Assembly (NCBI GenBank): GCA_949283905.1
Contig: CASDUB010000242.1
Coordinates: 1-16,028, forward strand
Length of the DNA: 16,028 nt
Direction: 5' to 3'
From: an uncultured Lachnospiraceae bacterium
Lineage (GTDB): Bacteria; Bacillota; Clostridia; Lachnospirales; Lachnospiraceae
Positions within the stretch are counted from its first letter, which is position 1, and every line of letters begins with the position of its first letter. Below the pieces are notes generated by a model that did not search any database, was not told the DNA's origin, and worked only from the letters and a program-made list of their open reading frames with translations. Of the stretch, positions 13,924-16,028 are shown in pieces. A program made the translations under genes and the position numbers.

Positions 13924-14880
13924 ATGAATCTGATCTTATTATTATCGCTGCTTATATCTTTTTTTGCGGCAGTGATCCTGGGACCTGTATTTATACCTGT
14001 TTTAAGAAAGCTTAAGATGGGTCAGACAGAAAGAGAAGAAGGCGTTCAGTCGCATCTGCTCAAAGCGGGAACTCCGACAATGGGAGGCATAATCTTTCTT
14101 GCGGCGGCATCTCTCGGAACATTTATCTTTGCGGGAGTATATCCGAAAGTAGTTCCCGTAATGATCCTTGTGCTCGGATTCGGAGCTGTGGGATTTCTGG
14201 ATGATTACCTGAAAGTTGTTTTAAAGAGGTCTGACGGACTTCTTCCGTGGCAGAAGCTTATACTTCAGTTTGTAGTAACGACGGTATTTCTTCTTTATAT
14301 GATAAATGTGACGGATATCGGACTTGAGATGGTGATTCCGTTTACAAACGGTTCGACTGTTGATATAGGAATCATAGCGATACCGTTTATGTATATCGTT
14401 GTGCTTGCTACGGTAAACGGCGTCAACTTTACTGACGGACTCGACGGTCTGGCGTCGAGCGTAACGTCTGTGGTGGCGGTATTCTTTATTGTAGTGGCAA
14501 TAGCCAAAAATGCGGGACTTGAACCCTGTGCCTGCGCTTTTTTGGGCGGACTGATGGGATTTCTCGTATATAATGTCTTTCCGGCAAAGGTGTTTATGGG
14601 AGACACGGGATCCCTGGCCCTCGGAGGATTTGTGGCGGGCATGGCCTATATGCTGAATATGCCGCTGTTTATTCCGATTTTCGGAATAATATATGCTGTT
14701 GAACTTGTATCGGTCGTTCTTCAGGTGACATATTTTAAAGCTACCCACGGAAAGAGAATATTCAAAATGACTCCGATACATCATCATTTTGAACTGTGCG
14801 ACTGGTCGGAGCCGAGAATAGTAGCCGTATTCACTATAATCACTGCGCTTGCGTCGGTTGTGGCGTTTTACGGAATTTAA
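13924..14880 (+). CDS. mraY: Phospho-N-acetylmuramoyl-pentapeptide transferase MraY
   Basis: The 318-residue multi-span membrane enzyme transfers phospho-MurNAc-pentapeptide from UDP to undecaprenyl phosphate, making lipid I. Motifs are TPTMGG (50-55), FLDDYLKV (91-98, the Asp pair), NGVNFTDGLDGLASS (165-179), FMGDTGSLALGG (224-235) and TPIHHHFEL (283-291). The start at 13924 follows GGGGGAGG by the right distance; an ATG at 13909 lies in front of that site and is rejected. Ten or so hydrophobic helices are visible. murE and murF, which often precede mraY, are not here; the gene directly follows the PBP with a 36-base gap. Confidence 0.97.
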   Translation: MNLILLLSLLISFFAAVILGPVFIPVLRKLKMGQTEREEGVQSHLLKAGTPTMGGIIFLAAASLGTFIFAGVYPKVVPVMILVLGFGAVGFLDDYLKVVLKRSDGLLPWQKLILQFVVTTVFLLYMINVTDIGLEMVIPFTNGSTVDIGIIAIPFMYIVVLATVNGVNFTDGLDGLASSVTSVVAVFFIVVAIAKNAGLEPCACAFLGGLMGFLVYNVFPAKVFMGDTGSLALGGFVAGMAYMLNMPLFIPIFGIIYAVELVSVVLQVTYFKATHGKRIFKMTPIHHHFELCDWSEPRIVAVFTIITALASVVAFYGI

Positions 14881-14905
14881 ATAACATAATACGAAAAGGA
14901 ACATT

Positions 14906-15778
14906 ATGGGAAAGAGAAAAAAAGAGAAAAGAGGAAAGGCGGCAGGTCTGCTTCAAAACAGGATATTGCTTGCGGTTGCAGGAACGGTGCTTATTCTCGT
15001 TCTTATTTTTCTCTTGCTGTTTAAGGTGGACAACATAGTTGTTTCCGGAAATGAAAGATACACCGACGAGGAGATAAAGTCGCTGTGCATAAACGAAAAC
15101 GCGTATAACAACTCCGTTTTGTATTACCTGTTTCACAGAAGGATAGACATCAGCGACGTACCGCTGCTGGATTATATAGATGTGGTATATGTTGACAGAA
15201 ATACGATATCCCTAAAAGCTCATGAGAAACTGACAATCGGCATGTTCAGAGTCGGAGATAAAGTCTGCTGTATAGATCAGGACGGCGTTGTTATAGAGAT
15301 CGTCGATTATGCCGAAAGCGGCAGCCTCAATCTTCCGCTCATATCGGGACTCGGTTCAAAGGGAACTGTCGGCGAAAAGATAGAAGGCGCCGACGATGCG
15401 GTTTTAAATACTCTTTCGGCCCTTAAAAGCAGTTTTGACAAATACGGTATCTCGCCGCAGTACATTTATATAGAAAGAAGCGCCGGCGAGGAAACGGAAG
15501 AAAATGCCGATGCCGAAAATGACGAAACACAAAGCTCCGAAGCGGAAAATGCCGCAGAGAGCAGCAGCGGTGAAGAGGGCGAAGAAACGGTAACTTACGT
15601 GCTAAGGTTCGGAAATATAAGGGTTCTTCTGGGAGAAGATAAAAATCTCGAAGAAAAGATGAGACGTGTCGCGGCGATAATCCCGATGATATCCGACAGG
15701 ATGGGCGAGCTGCATCTGGAAAATTACGATGAGGATACCGAAAATATCATATTTGATACGAACGTTGTTGTCGAGTAA
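14906..15778 (+). CDS. ftsQ: Cell division protein FtsQ/DivIB
   Basis: The 290-residue bitopic protein has a very basic N-terminus (1-18), one membrane span (19-39) and a POTRA domain directly outside (about 41-110, beginning VDNIVVSGNERYTDEEI). A beta domain follows, ending in LRFGNIRVLLGEDKNLEEKM (233-252). This is the layout of FtsQ/DivIB, which scaffolds FtsL and DivIC in the divisome. A striking acidic, Ser/Glu/Ala-rich insertion (about 192-228) interrupts the beta domain between YIYIE and VTYVLRFG. The start has AAAGGA upstream. It is 25 bases after mraY; ftsW, murG and murD, commonly found between these two, are missing, as is ftsZ downstream. Confidence 0.9.
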   Translation: MGKRKKEKRGKAAGLLQNRILLAVAGTVLILVLIFLLLFKVDNIVVSGNERYTDEEIKSLCINENAYNNSVLYYLFHRRIDISDVPLLDYIDVVYVDRNTISLKAHEKLTIGMFRVGDKVCCIDQDGVVIEIVDYAESGSLNLPLISGLGSKGTVGEKIEGADDAVLNTLSALKSSFDKYGISPQYIYIERSAGEETEENADAENDETQSSEAENAAESSSGEEGEETVTYVLRFGNIRVLLGEDKNLEEKMRRVAAIIPMISDRMGELHLENYDEDTENIIFDTNVVVE

Positions 15779-15836
15779 AGTGAAATGTTCACAAAAGCAG
15801 AACATAAAAAAACTGAAAATTTGTTAATGATTTTTA

Positions 15837-15897
15837 ACACGCAATACATAATTTTGCTTGCACATCTTGATTAACGGTGCTATTATGTATTGCGTGT
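15837..15897. repeat. 16-bp perfect inverted repeat framing the rpmJ promoter
   Basis: ACACGCAATACATAAT (15837-15852) is exactly complementary to ATTATGTATTGCGTGT (15882-15897), with 29 bases between. The left arm lies just upstream of the predicted -35 and the right arm covers most of the -10 and the start point. No U tract follows, so it is not a typical terminator. It could be a two-site operator or a remnant of a small mobile element. Confidence 0.85.
15858..15886 (+). promoter_or_regulatory. Strong predicted promoter for rpmJ and the ribosomal operon
   Basis: TTGCAC (15858-15863), 17-base spacer and TATTAT (15881-15886) with an extended TGC just before the -10 predict a start near 15893 and a leader of about 76 bases. 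It separates the ribosomal genes from the dcw cluster transcriptionally. Confidence 0.75.
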
Positions 15898-15968
15898 CTT
15901 TGTGTGCTGGAAGAATAACCCGCTTGCAGCGCCTAAAACCAAAAAGATACGGGAAAGGAGGATTTCAC

Positions 15969-16028
15969 ATGAAAGTAAGATCTTCTGTAAAACCAATTTG
16001 CGATAAATGCAAGGTTATTAAAAGAAAA
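15969..16028 (+). CDS. rpmJ: Ribosomal protein bL36 (partial)
   Basis: The first 20 residues, MKVRSSVKPICDKCKVIKRK, are the unmistakable start of the small zinc-ribbon protein bL36, including the first two zinc cysteines C11 and C14. Full length is about 37 residues; the rest is beyond the window edge. A very strong ribosome site, GGAAAGGAGG, precedes it. rpmJ normally follows infA and precedes rpsM-rpsK-rpsD-rpoA-rplQ; here it directly follows ftsQ and its own promoter, with no infA upstream in the window. Confidence 0.97.
   Translation, partial: MKVRSSVKPICDKCKVIKRK

Noticed and set aside
15887..15968. Riboswitch or ribosomal-protein leader before rpmJ
   Set aside because: The leader is only about 76 bases with no stable conserved fold visible; only a weak CCCG/CGGG pairing.

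Overview
The window looks like a chromosomal segment of a low-to-moderate-GC Clostridia, most likely a Lachnospiraceae-type Firmicute. The reasons are strong AGGAGG-type ribosome binding sites, Gram-positive-like MraZ, RsmH and DivIB/FtsQ proteins, A/T-rich intergenic DNA, and no sign of a Gram-negative gene order. This is inference from gene content; no 16S rRNA gene is present.

Left part (1-8567): a catabolic gene cluster in at least three transcription units. Leftward from about 2427 run a zinc alcohol/polyol dehydrogenase, an iron-dependent alcohol dehydrogenase and the start of an unknown gene cut by the window edge. Rightward from about 2578 runs an FGGY sugar kinase, closed by a terminator at 4233-4263. 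Leftward from about 8455 runs a cyclase-family metal hydrolase, followed across a terminator by a thiolase and a large PRD-type regulator. Four related dyad operators (best form TTGCCGTTAYGAAACGGAAA) lie in front of the three promoters. In each case they sit about 53 and 97 bases upstream of the predicted start, 44 bases apart. This ties the units into one probable regulon, with the neighbouring PRD protein as the natural candidate activator. That protein has lost most of the histidines and the cysteine through which the PTS normally controls such regulators. The substrate is unknown.

Middle (about 8570-9660): over 1 kb without a conventional gene. It carries two near-consensus leftward promoters (8891-8919 and 9501-9529), each leading into A-rich, apparently non-coding RNA. 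Both RNAs end in the same module: an AAGAAA..GTAGGTGTAGAC block, a small dyad and a long hairpin. The only non-Watson-Crick pair in each hairpin is G-U when read on the minus strand and A-C when read on the plus strand, which supports leftward transcription. The RNA nearer the cyclase also carries 51/52-base tandem repeats with Shine-Dalgarno-like GGAGGT. I do not recognise this RNA family.

Right part (9660-16028): a shortened division and cell-wall (dcw) cluster, mraZ-rsmH-ftsL-pbp-mraY-ftsQ. It is headed by a promoter followed by a 10-base-periodic array of MraZ boxes. The mur ligase genes, ftsW, murG and ftsZ that usually interleave or follow are absent. ftsQ is followed directly by a strong promoter framed by a 16-bp perfect inverted repeat, and then by the start of rpmJ. 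The dcw cluster has therefore been joined to the ribosomal-protein alpha operon without infA between them.
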